Assembly: GCA_002946415.1 (NCBI GenBank)
Contig: NJPS01000002.1
Coordinates: 248,001 to 312,000, forward strand
Direction of reading: 5' to 3'
DNA length: 64,000 bases
DNA from: Rutstroemia sp. NJR-2017a BVV2
Lineage: Eukaryota > Ascomycota > Leotiomycetes > Helotiales > Rutstroemiaceae
Positions 32,332 through 45,970 of the stretch are shown piece after piece. Numbering within the stretch: position 1 is the stretch's first letter; every line of letters starts with the position of its first letter. Made by a program: the position numbers and the translations under genes. The notes beneath the pieces are model-generated. The model made no database searches and was not told the DNA's origin. It saw nothing but the letters and a program-made list of their open reading frames with translations.

Positions 32332-35300
32332 TCAAAAACTCCTCTTCCTAATCCAATTCTCCCTGCCCCTTCTTTCTCTAATCGGTGTATCCCTCGCTTC
32401 CTCCTCATCACTCAAACTCAAATCCAAATCCACATCCGCCAAATCACTCTCCACACTCTCTACCCCCGTCCCCTCCCCCTCCCCAATCAACCCCCTAAAT
32501 TTCCCACCCCTCCGCCCCTTCAACTCCTCAAACCCGCCCACCTCCACCACCTCCCCTTTATCCATAACCAGCACGCGTCCCGCCATCCGCATCATCTCCA
32601 CCGTATGACTCACCACCACTGTAGCCAGGCCCTCGACTCTCCTTAGTCTCCCCACCGTCTCTCGTATTGTCTCCGCGCTGCCTCCATCCAATCCGCTTGT
32701 GGCTTCATCTAGAATGAGCAATTTCGGCTTGCGCACTAAGGCTCTTGCAATTACGATCCGTTGCGCTTGGCCGGGTGAGATTCCTTGTCCTCCTTCTCCT
32801 ATTAGGGTCTCGTAGCCTGATGGGAGGGAGATGATGAATTCGTGGATACTGGCTGCTTTTGCTGCAGCGGTGACGGAGGACTGAGGGCGTATGGAGGAGG
32901 ATTCGAGGATGCCGTAGAGGATGTTCTGTCGGATGGTGGTAGGAAATAAGAGGGGTTGTTGTGGGACGAGAGAGATATGGGAGCGTAAGGAAGGAATGTG
33001 ACATTTTTGGATGGGGACACCGGCGAATGTGAGGGCGTCTTTGGGTTCGGGATCAGGTGGGTAGAGACCGATGAGGAGTGCTGTCAGAGTCGATTTGCCA
33101 CAACCAGATGACCCGACGAGTGCAGTTGTTGTGTTGGGATGGAAAGACAGAGTAATGGATTTTAAGGTTGGGGTCTCGGGGCGCGCGGGGTAGGTAAAGG
33201 ATAGATTGCGAAGACGAATGGGGAAGATTGTGGTGAGACGATAGGATCCAAGGTTTTCGTGGGACTGGGAAGGAGAAAGATTCGCAAGGTGAAGCATATG
33301 TGTTGCTGTTGTACGAGAGGAATTGATTTGCGGAATCATGGTCAGCATGTTGGTACTATTAGCAATGCCGAAGAGAAGGAGATTGATGGTTTGAAGAGCA
33401 GTAGATAGGCTGAGGAACTTCTGAGTTACGAGAACTGTAGCGTAGTAGAAGATTGTGGCGGTTATAAAAAATGTTAACCCGTCGGATAGCCCGAATAGAA
33501 GTCCAGAATATCTTGCCCGCGATCGCCCAACCTGAAAGGTATCAACAGCGGCGTTTGAATGTTTGTCCTTGAAATAATTTTCCAACGTGAAGGCTCGGAC
33601 AACCTTGATGTTCGAGAACGTCTCCGAAAATATACTGGTCGTGATTTCCGTTGCATAATTGCATCGATGCTCCCACTTTCCACTCACACCATGATAGAGT
33701 CTTGTGATGCAAATTATCACAGGCGTGCACGCGACGAGCACCAAGGTGAGTTTCCAACAATTCACAAAAGCCCATATAATGGATATAAAAAGCATGATAG
33801 AAGCCGTGAAAACGACCCCAGCGAATCGACCGATGATATTCCTCATTTCTTCGGCATTTCGGTCCAGAACTTCATTCAGTCGCCCAGGCGAGTTCCTCGA
33901 TTCTTCAAACCAGGATTTTGGTTGACCGAGAATTCGTTTCAGGGCTTCGACTCTGAGTGCATTAACCCATGCTTGTCCTGCGTGCTCGAGTGCGTAGTGC
34001 GAGCAGAAACATGCACTTCCATCTATGATGGCCACACCAAGAAGTGCGAGTGACCATTTCTGAGCTTCAGCTGATCGATTGGTGGAGTTGTAGAATGTGT
34101 CGAGAAGACGTGCAAATATGATTGAAAATGCAGGCGTCGCTGCTGCAACGATAAATGCTGCGAAAAATCCCGCGAGGATGACTACACGCTCCTTTTTGTT
34201 GAGAATAGGCCAGACAGTGCTAAGGATATGTTTTAAGGAAGCCGGCTCAATGTTGTCTTGCTCATTGCTCAATTGATTTTCATCTTGCTTCGAATTTCCT
34301 TCCTTTTCCATGTCTGGGTCTATCGCTGAAGATCCAGCAATTGGAAAGTCTGTCTTGATGGCAGTGAGTCTTTTGCTCTTTTCCATTTCTTTAGGTGATG
34401 ACTCGGGAATTATCTCGTAATTATCAGAAAATACGTTCTCAACTGGGAATAACTTTTCCTCATGATACCTCTGAGGTGGCGAAAGATATCTTGCGGGGCT
34501 GTATTTTCGCGTTCTAGGTCCCGTAGACTTCGAACGGGGTTTTTCGAACTTATCGAACCTTGGACGAGGACTTTCCGTTGGCGTTCCCCATATTTCTTTG
34601 GCTCTCAAATCGTTGGTGAAAGCTATTGGGTAATAACTACTGAGAGACATTCTTCTAGTCGAGAAGTCTAAAGATTGACGATGACGGAGTGCAGGTAAGA
34701 TCGAATGTTCGAATAACGTTGGTGCGGCTGAAAAGCGATGGTCGATATCAAAAGTATCGAAATTCGAGGACGTCGGCGTAATTGGTTCCGACTTTCTCCT
34801 CTCACCAGTAACGGCGCGATGATGAACATCAAGCTTGTGCAAGATTTTAGGCTCTGGTGAGAAAGTTGCAAAGGTGCCATTCTCCTTGGCGGACAGCTTG
34901 TTCCGATATCCTTCTTGTACCACTCGAGTTTTGTCCATGACATAGACATAATCATCATCGAGAATTTGAGAGATATCGTGTGTTATGATGATTGTTGTCT
35001 TGCCCTTCCTCCATTTGCGAATGTTATTCATAACTGTGGCTCCGCAGGTATGATCAAGAGCACTAGTACCCTCATCGAGAATGAGAATGGGTGCGTCTCT
35101 TAATCGCGCTCTCGCTAGAGCAATCCTCTGTTTCTGTCCGCCACTAAGTTGCCTCTCTCGAGATCCCACAACAGTATCCAGACCCTTCGGTAATCCGGCA
35201 ACAACGTCGTCTAGGCTACTCTCTTGACAAGCATTGATGATGTCGCGGTCAGACGTTTCGCCTTCTTTGCCAAACTCGACGTTTTTTCGGATCGTTTCAT

Positions 35301-36846
35301 TGAAAATCACACTCTGCTGCAGCACCAATGTTATATTCTTTCGGAGCCAGTCTGTGTCGAGGTCTTTTATTCGATGGCCATCAATTAATATGCTTCCTTC
35401 ATCCGGATCGTAGAATTTGAGCAACAGGTTGCCCAGTGTACTTTTTCCCGAACCACTTTTGCCAACCACGAAAGTCGTTTCGCCTGCGGGGAAGAATAAA
35501 GTAGTTTGACTAAGAACGTTCTGTTGTGGATTCGAAGGATATGCGAAAGTGACCTAGAAATGTTAGCATCGTCAGGGGGGTTCAATCAAGCGAAGCCTTA
35601 CATCGTTGACCTCGATATCTCCATCGCATGAGGCTGGTTTAATAGATCCTTCTGCCTTGCTCACATTTTTTCCTCGGTCGACCTGATCCATGATAGATTT
35701 GAGTGTTGCACCTGCAGACATACCCTTCGCCAAGACCAGCCATTGAGGTAGAATAATCTCCAGAGCCTGCATACCCATCATACAAGCATAGAATGTTGTA
35801 AGCACACGACCAGCGCTCAATCCGTGATCAACAAGCGATATGCCATACCAAAAGCCCTGGACGAAGATTGCTACCATGATAAATTTCGTAATTCCAAATT
35901 GCAAGGCACTCGCCCTAGCTTGCACCATGTAATATGCGGTAGATCGTTTTATTGCGGAGAGATACTGCCACACCTCCTGGTCCTGGCCGTTGAAGGCTTT
36001 GACAGTGTCGATTGCGGTAACAGCTGTATTTGCGAGTTTTGAGGCTTCAGTGAGTTCTCGTTTCTGCGCTTCGATTGCTGGAGTCAGTTTCCGGGAGATC
36101 AAATAAAGAATGCCGCCAGCGAGTGGGAACGTCGCAATAATGACGAGCGTCAGATTCCAAGAGAAGTATAAAGCAGTTCCAAGGGCAGTTATCGCAGAGA
36201 CGGTTTCAAAAAGAAGAAATCCGAGTGGCTGAGAGACGGATAGTTGGAGTTCCCGGATTTGACTGTGGAGCATTTAGCTCGATCAACATTACTCCAAGAG
36301 ACATACTCACGTTTCAATTCGAATCAATAAAGAACCAATGCCATCTTTTCTAAGATCATACCACTGTATATCCTTGTTCAACAAGCCAGTGAACATCTTT
36401 TCGCGTACACTTTTTGCTTGAAGCTCTCCAAACACCATCCATGAGCATAGAAATATCCCCTCAGAAAGCCAGGTCGCTACACCCAGAGCTGTGATAGCTA
36501 TACACCATATAGAGACTCTGTGTAAAGTTTCGCTGCCTGTAAGAACACCAGCTCCATAGTTTGTGAGGGCGCCGAATATATTTCCATAAAATATTGATGA
36601 TATTGGCTTGAGCGCCCCACTGAGTATTCCAGAAACTACGCAGCAAACCAAGTCGAATGTGTGGTTTTTGGTGGTAAATGAGAATAAAGAATGCAAAGAT
36701 GGTTTAATATCCGGTTCATGATCGTGACAATCAAGCTCTTGCATCTCAATGGATGAAATTTGGCCATCATTCGCAAGCGGTGTGTTCGAGCCAGATTGGC
36801 TCTTTTTGGTGTACTTTTTAAAACGCTTCCCCAAGGAGATCGTCAT
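32332..36846 (-). CDS. STE6: STE6-type ABC transporter (a-factor exporter class)
   Basis: Exons 36846-36311, 36262-35602 and 35553-32332, two 48-nt introns, 1472 residues. Full ABCB layout TMD1-NBD1-TMD2-NBD2. TMD1 spans about residues 65-370, NBD1 has Walker A VGKSGSGKST (about 428), signature LSGGQKQR (about 534) and Walker B ILILDEGTSALD. A long Ser/acid-rich linker (about 630-790) follows. NBD2 has Walker A VGSSGCGKST (about 1213), a degenerate signature ISPGQAQR (about 1322) and Walker B LLILDEATSGLD. The C-terminal SHTVEMMRMAGRVLVMDKGEVVEVGG and overall layout match fungal Ste6, which exports prenylated a-factor. ABC exporters of this subfamily can also move drugs, so substrate is inference. 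The tail is rich in acidic residues (DLADVDLDLSLSDEEEA). Confidence 0.8.
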
Positions 36847-39591
36847 AATGCAATGCAGAAAACTACATGTGTGACAAAAAGCATGTAAATAGTTTGAAGA
36901 AGGTACAAGAACATAAAAGTACGAAATATACAGCTTGATAAGTACATTTGGAGATTTGGTACGAGCAGTAGGCCGCTACAATATAATGGTACTTGGGAGT
37001 TGATTGTCACCTCACCCTTAATATTGTTCTCTAAGCGAAAAATAGAAGAATGGAGAACAATGCAAAACGTCGACGAGCTGTACTAAAATCCTCGCTTTTT
37101 CACTCGAAAGATGTTTCTTTGAACATAGAAATGTGTATCAAGACCGTTCGCCATCGCTCAGCCTACTGTATCCTCGGATGCCCTGGCAATCATATGAGAG
37201 GTTGTAGCCAAATAAATTTTTCGGCCGAAGTCGACCGGACGCATACAAACTTCAATGGTAGTTAACATAAAGAAAATGACGTGCAGGAATATTCGGTTCG
37301 ATGAGCCAAACCAGCTATGTAAATCGGTAGGGTTCCCAATAAGCAGACTCCATAGAGCCAGAAGGTACAGTGCAAGCAAAGTGGGTACATGGGGCTCACG
37401 AAAGTCGGGTGCTCAGCTCCAGCAACTTGATTCGTTACCTCTATATATCCTAGTGAATTGATTACATGAACCATATGAACAGGGAGGGAAGCCATATGAG
37501 CAGGGAGGGGAGCCAAGAGAGTAACGAGGCTTCCCAAGATCCCACCATAGGCGATCATCCGTGGTACCTGCAGATGCAACTCAACGGCCAGGGACCAGCC
37601 GCATGGCTCCCTGGAAATGTAATGCTCAGACACATGGCCTGGACACCTAAATCCGCAAGAGCGAGGCCGAATCCAAAGCCATGGTAAAGTCAGAGACGGT
37701 TGAAGTGGATGCATCCTCATACTTGCTTCATAGGGCTACCAGCCCGGGACTTGCATGTGGATCCCAAAGATTGGTAAACGTTTCGATAAGAAGACATGAT
37801 AATCCGGCCTGCAGTACTAGTAACCACTTTATATTCCTTCTCGAAGTCATGGTCGGGGCTCATAGTCTTGGGTTACTACTTTCGGGTGAATCCTAACCCG
37901 CCGTCGCATTTTGGAATCGCATTCGACCACTTTGGCGGACTTTATCGCTCGCCGCGCGCTTCAATGTCGTTGGGATTGTACCTAATAGGGAAGAGAATCA
38001 ACAGTCGACAGCGCACCGGCCGCCTTCCTCGCAGTGCAGTCGAATTATAGTTAGTTGATAAGGGAGTGGAAGTGGGAGTGGGGGAAAAACCACTTATTTC
38101 CTAACTTTAGTGTCCATCCATTCAACCAATCAAGTGGGAGGCTGAGTGTAAGTGATCAGGTCACGTGATACCAATAATTGCCGGACATCATTTTTAAGTT
38201 ACCGACATAGGGTTCAGATGATAAACATGACATGCAGGTGATATTGACGTGCATTCATTGTTCTCCCACTGAAACGATTACTCGCAGTTCATTCCTCTTA
38301 TCCTTCAGAATCTGGATTCGGTTTCTTGCTACTTGCTGCTTGCTGCTTACTACTCGCTACTTGCTTATTCCTTTGCTCCTCGATTTCTTCATTCTTACTC
38401 TTGCTTCATTTCTTTTCTCCTTCCGCTTGTAGGCTCGGCAACATGCAGGTCTTATTGAGTTGTACTGCACATGCGGCCTTCTCAGCTGTCATGTCCTTGC
38501 GCCTACATCTCGCTACCTATAGTAGTATCGGTACTACCATGAGGTCTAACACGGAAAAGTGATTGGGCGGAAAAGGAGGGGTGCAGGGGAGGTCTAGCTT
38601 CTGCACAGATATTCATAACTTTACCCGAAATATGCATCGATGCACAATATCCCCAGTTCTACCGCCCGTTTATTGGTCGACTAAAGAATAAGGATTCCCA
38701 ATGCAGGATCTAACTTAGTTCGAAGCGAAATTAGTCAGTTTAGTTTTTTCCGACCCGCGAGCTCGCCAACAGATCACAGTAACATACCACTCTTTTTACA
38801 CCGTCTTCGGCTGTCCCGTCCAGCCGTCTAAGGGTCCTCTTGGCTTACTGTGAAAAGTGTCTAGACCTCTGGATGATTTTCTAATTCGCACAAGTGGTGA
38901 AAGGGGGTTAGAAATCAGTGCTCTAAGCTCTCATTGGTCCAGAAAACGATCGCCGCTGTGTCACCTAGCGTGCGAGAACACAATTCCTATGTTTGACCAA
39001 TCATCTGCCGAGACGACTTCATGCATTGAACATACAACAATGAGGTCTCGTTACTTTCCCACGTGCATATTTCTGCACGCATTGCGGTTCACCCAGTATT
39101 CATATCTACATAGGTACTTCCGATATATCAAGTGATGTTATCATTGGACGATCTTCTTGAACACAGGTTGAAAGTAGCGCTTGTGATTTGATACCGGTAC
39201 TTTTTAAAGTATTGAATTATCCTAGATCACGCAAGTGTGTCGATCCAAAAGTGGAAGGAGCTGGGCACGTTCTTGCTACTATGTGATTTATTTGATTTCG
39301 ACGTTGGCCTTACAATTCAGAACTAACCTCACATGCAACTATTACAACCATGCAAAAGTAGATCGACTTATCACTGCATATTATTTTGAGCTGGCACATC
39401 CAGATCCTGTCGCCTACACACGCGGCACCTCTCCCCATGGCCCACTTGTCATACTATTCCCTATTAGAGAAGTCAGTGCGAGGCTATCGATCTGATGCCT
39501 TGGCTGTATGGACCGACTACAACCATAAAACCGTGTCCTAGGACGTCCAGCTTCTCTATCCATCGGTTCAGTTGGTTTTCATTCTTAGACC
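36847..39591. other. 2.7-kb intergenic region, no gene seen
   Basis: Divergent promoter space between the STE6-type and GH92 genes. It holds imperfect 20-bp repeats (CATATGARCAGGGAGGG, about 37472-37515), a CTTGCTGCTTGCTACT-type simple repeat (about 38330-38365) and an E-box-like CACGTG near 38163. The many short frames here overlap each other on both strands, and several lack an ATG. Confidence 0.5.
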
Positions 39592-42193
39592 ATGAGACAA
39601 GCTCGAATCATTCCAATACTCACCACAGTCGTGACGGTGGTTGAGGCCCAGTCTGATTACACACAATATGTAAATGTATTGTAAGTACCGCGCAACTTCA
39701 CTCTCAAAAGAAGAATCACTAACCGGTATTAGCACTGGCTCGCAAAATGGAGGCAATGACTTCCCCGGTGTTGCCAGACCATGGGGAATGGTCAAGCTTG
39801 GACCTGATCTCCTCCTCTCCGGAACCGATTCATACTCGGGTTACCTTCCTAATGGCAACTTTTCTGGATTCAGTATGATGCATGAACAAGGAACTGGTGG
39901 CGCACCAAAATATGGGACAGTTGCTCAGTTACCTTTAGTTGGCCATATATCAAATCCCCTCTCGAGTATCACTGTCGGTCGAGCAGTGGCTGACCAAGCT
40001 TCCGTGGGTTATTACCATGCGCAAACAAGTGACAATGTCATTGTCGAGCTTGCTGCTACCTCCCATGCTGGCATGTATCAGTATACTTTCCCATCTGGAA
40101 GTGCGGGAAACAACATTCTCGTCGATGTTGGTCATGTGGTACCATCATTTAGAGGTCAAGGGTTGAGTCAAGGCTATGCTGGAGGGAGTTTCGCGATTAA
40201 GTCCGATGGCCATTACGAAGCTACCGGGATATACAACAATGGATGGAACAGATCTCCAAACTGGAAAATCTATTCATGTAAGTGCAAAACCTCGCTCGAA
40301 TAGGAATTCCCAATAACTCTTTAAGGTGGTTATTTTAACGTTACACCTTCGGCTGCGAATGTCTACAGCAACGTCAATGCTGCTGGAAGTGTTGTACAAT
40401 CGAGCCGTTCAGCAACTGCGAACGACGGCAACACAGACGTTGGCGGCCTCTTCACCTTCAACACCACCGCAGTCTCGTCACGTGTCGGAATATCATGGAT
40501 CTCCATAGAAAAGGCGTGCCAGAATGTGAACAATGAGATTCCCCACGGTACTTCATTTTCTGCTGTCGTTTCAGCCACAAAGTCAGCATGGAATAATGAA
40601 GTACTCTCTAAAATCACGACCACTTCTACGGATACCACCAATCTAGGATTACTTTACACCTCTTTGTACTTTATGAGTCTTATCCCAACAAATCAAACCG
40701 GCGAGAACCCAGGCTGGTCATCAACAGAGCCATATTATCAGGATATCTTCACGCTTTGGGATATTTTCCGTTGTGGTACCGCTTTATTCCACGTCCTTCA
40801 ACCTACAGTCTACGAAGAATATATCCGATCTCTCATCGACATCTGGCGCCATGATGGCTATATGCCGGATGCCCGTTCCTCCAATTATAATGGACGCACT
40901 CAGGGAGGATCCAACGCAGACAATGTCCTCGCCGATGCCTACGTCAAAGGCGTTCGCGGCAAAGTCAACTGGAACGACGGCTACGCTGCGATGGTAACCG
41001 ATGCCGAAACCCCACCACCAAACACCTCACCACCCGATCCCATGGCACCGGATTCGTCGACTAAAGAAGGACGAGGAGCCCTACCAGATTGGAAAAAATA
41101 TGGTTTCATCACACCCACCTACTCACGTGCCGGATCTCGAGCTGTCGACTACGCATACAATGACTTCGCGCTCTATCAAGTTGCGAGCGGATTGGGCAAG
41201 AAATCCGACGCGGCTAAATATCTCGCGCGATCAAGAAACTGGAGGAATCATTGGGACGCAAATTTAACATCGATTGGATATTCTGGTTTCATCGTACCAA
41301 GAACAACGTCTGGTTTTATTTCGGTTGATCCTTTGACCAATGCTGGGTATTGGGGTGACCCATTCTATGAGGGTAGTTCGTGGCAGTATTCCTGGGGAGA
41401 TATCCATGATATGGCTACAATTGTGGAATACATGGGTGGTGATGATACGTTTTATGATAGGTTGGAAACGATGTTTACTGTTGGAGCGAACCCAAATAAT
41501 CCGACTGGTATTATCTTCGATGATACTAATGAAGTGTACGTATATCCTCTGGCGATCTTTCTTCGTCCTTTGTCAGCTTTGGAAAACTAACATACCATAA
41601 CAGGACATTCAACGTACCCTACCTCTACAACTTCATTAACAAGCAATCCCGCTCCTCGTACCAATCACGCAACATTGCGAAGAATTACAATCTTTCACCA
41701 TCCGGTCTCCCAGGTAATTCTGACGCTGGCGCAATGCAAACATGGCTCCTCGTAAGTTCCAGCTTTTCTCTTCTCGTTTCCCCTTTCTTCCTCAAAATTC
41801 TTCCCAAACATACAACCAAGCTAACTCCTCCCCCCCCAGTGGAACATGATCGGTCTCTACCCCGTAACCTCCACCCCCAACTTCCTCATCTCCTCGACCC
41901 CCTGGTTCTCCTCCCTCACCATCTCCCTCTCCAACTCCAAAACCCTGCAAATCACCACCACATCCGTAAGCTCCACCGCCTCTTCAGACGCCATCTACAT
42001 CCAATCCCTGAAAATAAACTCCAAGCCCTGGACCAAGAATTGGGTGACATGGAGCGACATCTTCGCGAACGGAGGCACGATGGAATATGTGCTAGGCACG
42101 GAACCCAGCGATTGGGATAAAGATGGCGAGAGGCCGCCAAGTTTGCCGCTTGTGACGGCGAGTGGGAAGAGGAGTATGAGAACTTCGAGGTGA
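39592..42193 (+). CDS. Secreted GH92 alpha-1,2-mannosidase-like protein
   Basis: Five exons: 39592-39680, 39733-40277, 40326-41535, 41604-41751 and 41840-42193, 781 residues. Signal peptide MRQARIIPILTTVVTVVEA. GH92 enzymes are calcium-dependent exo-alpha-mannosidases that trim mannosides from N-glycans or mannans. Family motifs: FTGSQNGGNDFPGVARPWGMVKLGPDL and SGFSMMHEQGTGGAPKYGTV in the N-terminal beta-sandwich, then FTLWDIFRCGTALFHVLQP, HDGYMPDA, GGSNADNVLADAYVKG, WGDIHDMATIVEYMGGDD and GLPGNSDAGAMQTWLLWNMIGLYPV in the (alpha/alpha)6 barrel. Introns are 48-88 nt with canonical ends, and phases agree. Likely role: extracellular degradation of mannosylated glycans. It shows no link to the secondary-metabolite genes beyond position. 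Confidence 0.9.
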
Positions 42194-42514
42194 AGGTTTG
42201 GGGTTTGCGAGTGGGTGGCGTTCGGAGTAGGGGGGGCGATTGGGATCGCGGGAGTGGCTTTTGCGTGGTGGAAGTGGGGAAGGTTTTTGTATATAGGGAA
42301 CGGCGGGAAGGGAAATGATACCATGGCATAGCATGGCTAGCGGATGTCTGAACAAGTATCGGGAATTGGGTATATGGGTCGGGTGGATAATGACTGGATT
42401 TGGAAAGTACATATTCTCTGGAGTTCTAAGGAACACGGCCCCACAGTACATAGAACGGCGCTGGGTTAAGGTTGGATATGATGGGATGAGATGGATTGTC
42501 TCTGATCCTCACAT

Positions 42515-42572
42515 ACAATGAAATGAATGCAAATTTTTCTAATTCTCACCCACAATGAAATGAATGCAAATT
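42515..42572. repeat. 21-bp direct repeat in the GH92/NRPS-like 3' spacer
   Basis: ACAATGAAATGAATGCAAATT occurs at 42515-42535 and 42552-42572, 37 bp apart start to start. It lies between two convergent genes. The rest of the 42194-42619 spacer shows nothing. Confidence 0.85.
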
Positions 42573-42619
42573 AATGATCACTCCACAACTCATCGCATGC
42601 AATACCGCCCACCTGAAAG

Positions 42620-45600
42620 CTAGCCCTCAAACCATTCCCTAACCCATTTCCTAATCCACTCCACCTTAATCGCCTCCAATGCTTCCAACCGCGCACTCAC
42701 TTGTAGCGTCTTCTCCACAGCCAACCTATTCGGCACCTCCTGACCTGTCCCCATAAGCCCTTCATAGAAATCCAGAAGTTTCACCGCAGGATTCACCCTT
42801 AACAGATCTTCCATCTCTCCATCCTTCAACTTCCTCGCTCCCCCCGCAGACCCCTCAATATCATTCCGAACCCTCGCAATCCATTCTTTCAGCGGTATCT
42901 TCTCAATCTCTCTCTCTAATATCAAAGATAATTCCCCCACAACAACATCCCTCAACTGCGCCCACGAAATCGGCCTCGGATTCTTAGGATGAAAAACCTG
43001 TACTTCTCCTTTCTCCGCTCCTGTCCCGAACCCCAGAGCTAACTCAACAAGTACTTCAGAGAGTAAATCAATCGGCACCCAATCAATTTCACTCCCCAAT
43101 AACCCCCCTCCTATATCCTCCGGCACCGCGCCAATATGCGCAGAACTAATAACCAAACTCGGAAACCACTCCGACCGGTTCCACAACCCTGCGCGCTGAA
43201 CCGCCCCGGCGATCTGGCCTACGCGGACGAGGGAGATGGGGAGGGAAAGATGTGTGGCTGCGTGAGAGAGGATGTGCTCTGCGATATACTTACTTTGCGC
43301 GTAGCCGCTAGGGCCGGGGGCGGTGGGAGATGTGATTATGGATTCTGGGGTTAGGGAGGTGTGTGAGAGGACGGAGGAAATGGAGGAGATGAAGAAGAAC
43401 TGGGGGTGATGCAGAGAGGAGGCGGCGAAGGAGAGGAGGTGAATGATGCTGCTGAGGGAGGGGGCGAAGGATGGGAGGGAGAGGTTGAAGTTCACGGGCC
43501 AGGCGTTGTGGATTATTAGGGTGGTTTGTTGGGATAGGGTATTGAATGTGGGTTGGTCTAGACCGAGAAACTTGTCGGAGAAGTCGGCGTGGAGGAATGT
43601 GACTCTAGAGGGATCGAAAGTTGTTGAAAGATTGCGGGAGAGGTTTCGCTGTGATTGGAGTTTGAGGCTATCGGGAGATCTGTTGAGACAGAAGACATGC
43701 GCTATGCTAGGGTTGTGGAGAAGGGTATCAAGTAAGTAAGATCCCAACGCGCCGGTCGAGCCGGTTAGAAGAACTGTCTTCTTTGCTGGCTTTGCGCTAT
43801 TTGCCTGAGCTGCGGGCATTTGGTCTACCATGTCCTTGTACTCTGAGATCATCTTCTCCATCAGGAGGAGTTGCGTCTCCTTCTCTGCTTTTTCAGACTC
43901 CTTCGTTTTCTTTACGATCTTGAGCACGGCGTCGGTGAGTGCTGATACTGATGGATTGGCATACAGATTACTCGGGCCAAGCTCAGGTAATCCTAATATG
44001 CGCTTCAAAGATCTGACAGTCATGAGTGCCTGCAAGGAATCCATTCCGAGTTCGAACATATCAGTATCGTATTCAAGGTCCGACCACCCCGTCGTGGACT
44101 GAACTGCGTTTCCAATCATTTTTGCAAGCTCACTCGTATCGTCGAAGTTTACGAAGGGTCTAGCCCCGTCTGAGAGGTCATCCGACAACTTCTCTGCATC
44201 AGCGTAGAGCTTTTCGATCTCGTTCGCATACAATTGTATCGTCCCAGCTCTTTGGATCGTTCCTTTACCGGCACGGATCATTGGTCTTCCAGGTTCTGTG
44301 AAGAGGATATGAGATCTGGCGATTCTGGCATGAGCTGGTGCTTCGCTGTTTGCATTCTCGATGCTGGGCCATATGCCTTCAATGAAGGCGGCTTTCTCTG
44401 TTGTGGATAATGCGACGGTTCCCGCCGGCTCGATTAGCAAAGCCGCTTGAAATCGCTGCGCGCCAACCACCAAAACTGCACCAATATTAGAGTTTTGAAA
44501 CAAAATGTGCTGTTCCATAGATATTGGGTTCGTCTTTTCCCCGTTGAGAAAGACAATAATATCATCGGCTCTAGCATGCCATCGCCAAAGATCCGATTTG
44601 GCTTTGTCCGGATGCTGAATGAAGAGATCACGGCTTGCGTACTCCTGAGCGTCTGGGAATAGTGTGAAGGTAGGCTGATGGAGAGTCTCAATCTTTGGAT
44701 CACGAACCATACATAGCTCATGTACATCTCCTGTAACATGCCGCATGTCCACGCCAATGTCCGGGTGAAACTGGACATATTTCCAGTCTTCTGGATCGCG
44801 AAACCCCTTCTTTGGTTGGAGTAAAGCCTGTAGACCGAGTTCTGTGGCACCGAATTGGTTTACGAGCCGCATCTTGGATGCCACGATGTCACCCATCGAC
44901 TGTGGGAGATCGCCACCGCAGTAGATCAGCAGGTCGAGATTCTGCGCACAATATTCTAAGAGTGTGGGATTTTGACTGAGCTCTTGTACGATTGAAGGCA
45001 CAACATATGCGACGTTAGCTGGTGATCTACGGAGCCCTTGCACCAGTCCTTCTGCACTTGGAATAGCTCCGGAGATGGGTGATATGATCACTGTCCCAGT
45101 ATGGATTCCAATGAACAAGTGTGTTGCGAGGTAAGCCGCCTATAACTTGTTGTAAGCACATGCCTTAAACTTCGATGTCGCGGGGCCACTGACATGAAAG
45201 GGAGGAAATGTCATAAAGACTCGTTTCCCGCGGTAGAGACTCTCTTGTGCGAGAAACCCTGCTGGTGGTTCCAGTGCCATCAATCTTGTGTTTCTTGCCG
45301 CCGTATCGTGGGTGAAGACCATTGGCTTGGGTACTCCCGTAGAACCAGATGTGTGGCTGTTATGTCAGAAATGAGGTCCCTCGTTTGTTTGATGAGAGAC
45401 AGCTTACACGATGAAGAGTGGCTCATCTCGAGCTTCAGATAGCGTTTTTGAGAATTCAAAATGTGGGTAGCGTTGGCAAAGCAGGTCATCCAAGGATGGT
45501 ATTTCATGCACTTTCATCGAATGAGATTCCGTGATGGAGCGGACCGGAGGTGGTTGAGGATTTGGACAAAGAATTATTTTGCAGTTCAATTTATCGAAGA

Positions 45601-45970
45601 GCTGCTTTTGGGCTGCTACACTGTTCCGAGGAGACGTGAGAAAGACCTATATTCAATAAGCTTCTGCGTATCCTACGCATATCGTCTTCGGATGGAAACT
45701 CACCACATAACCAGCCTTGACTGCACCCAGAATCAAGGCAGGGTATCGCAAATCATTGGGCCCCAGGTAAGCAACGACCTCGGAGCCGCTACCAAGGCCG
45801 AGGTGATCTTTGAACCACCATGCCAAGCCATTGACAGCATTTGCAAGATCGGCGTACGTGATAGGACGATATCCATCTTCATAATTCTGGGGTGAAATGG
45901 GATACTCAGCGTAAAGTCCCGTGGGGTTGGTTTCTGCCAAGTGATCGACTTTTTGAGGAATAAGTTCCAT
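42620..45970 (-). CDS. NRPS-like enzyme, adenylation-thiolation-reductase (A-T-R)
   Basis: Exons 45970-45704, 45646-45408, 45356-45194 and 45139-42620, 1062 residues. Start at ATG 45970; the longer reading begins TTG. It should activate a carboxylic acid as acyl-AMP, load it on the carrier and reduce it to aldehyde or alcohol. A domain: HTSGSTGVPKPMVFTHD (about 175), NQFGATELG, DLWRWHARADDIIVFLNGEKTNP. Carrier: ELGMDSLQALM (about 645). Reductase: TGSTGALGSYLLDTLL (about 743) with the Rossmann glycines and a YAQSKYIAE Tyr-x3-Lys pair. No condensation domain. The architecture is of fungal alpha-aminoadipate-reductase-like and aryl acid reductase-like enzymes; the substrate is not readable from the sequence. 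It faces away from the PKS. Confidence 0.85.

Noticed and set aside
37290..37310. GGTTCGATGAGCC as a possible tRNA T-arm
   Set aside because: No matching acceptor stem or anticodon arm around it.
37262..37720. 152-codon minus-strand frame in the STE6-GH92 spacer
   Set aside because: Hydrophobic-looking but without family motif, overlapped by other frames on the plus strand; not supportable.
43136..43739. Plus-strand frames within the NRPS-like gene
   Set aside because: Antisense shadows of the reductase domain; no start context or family.
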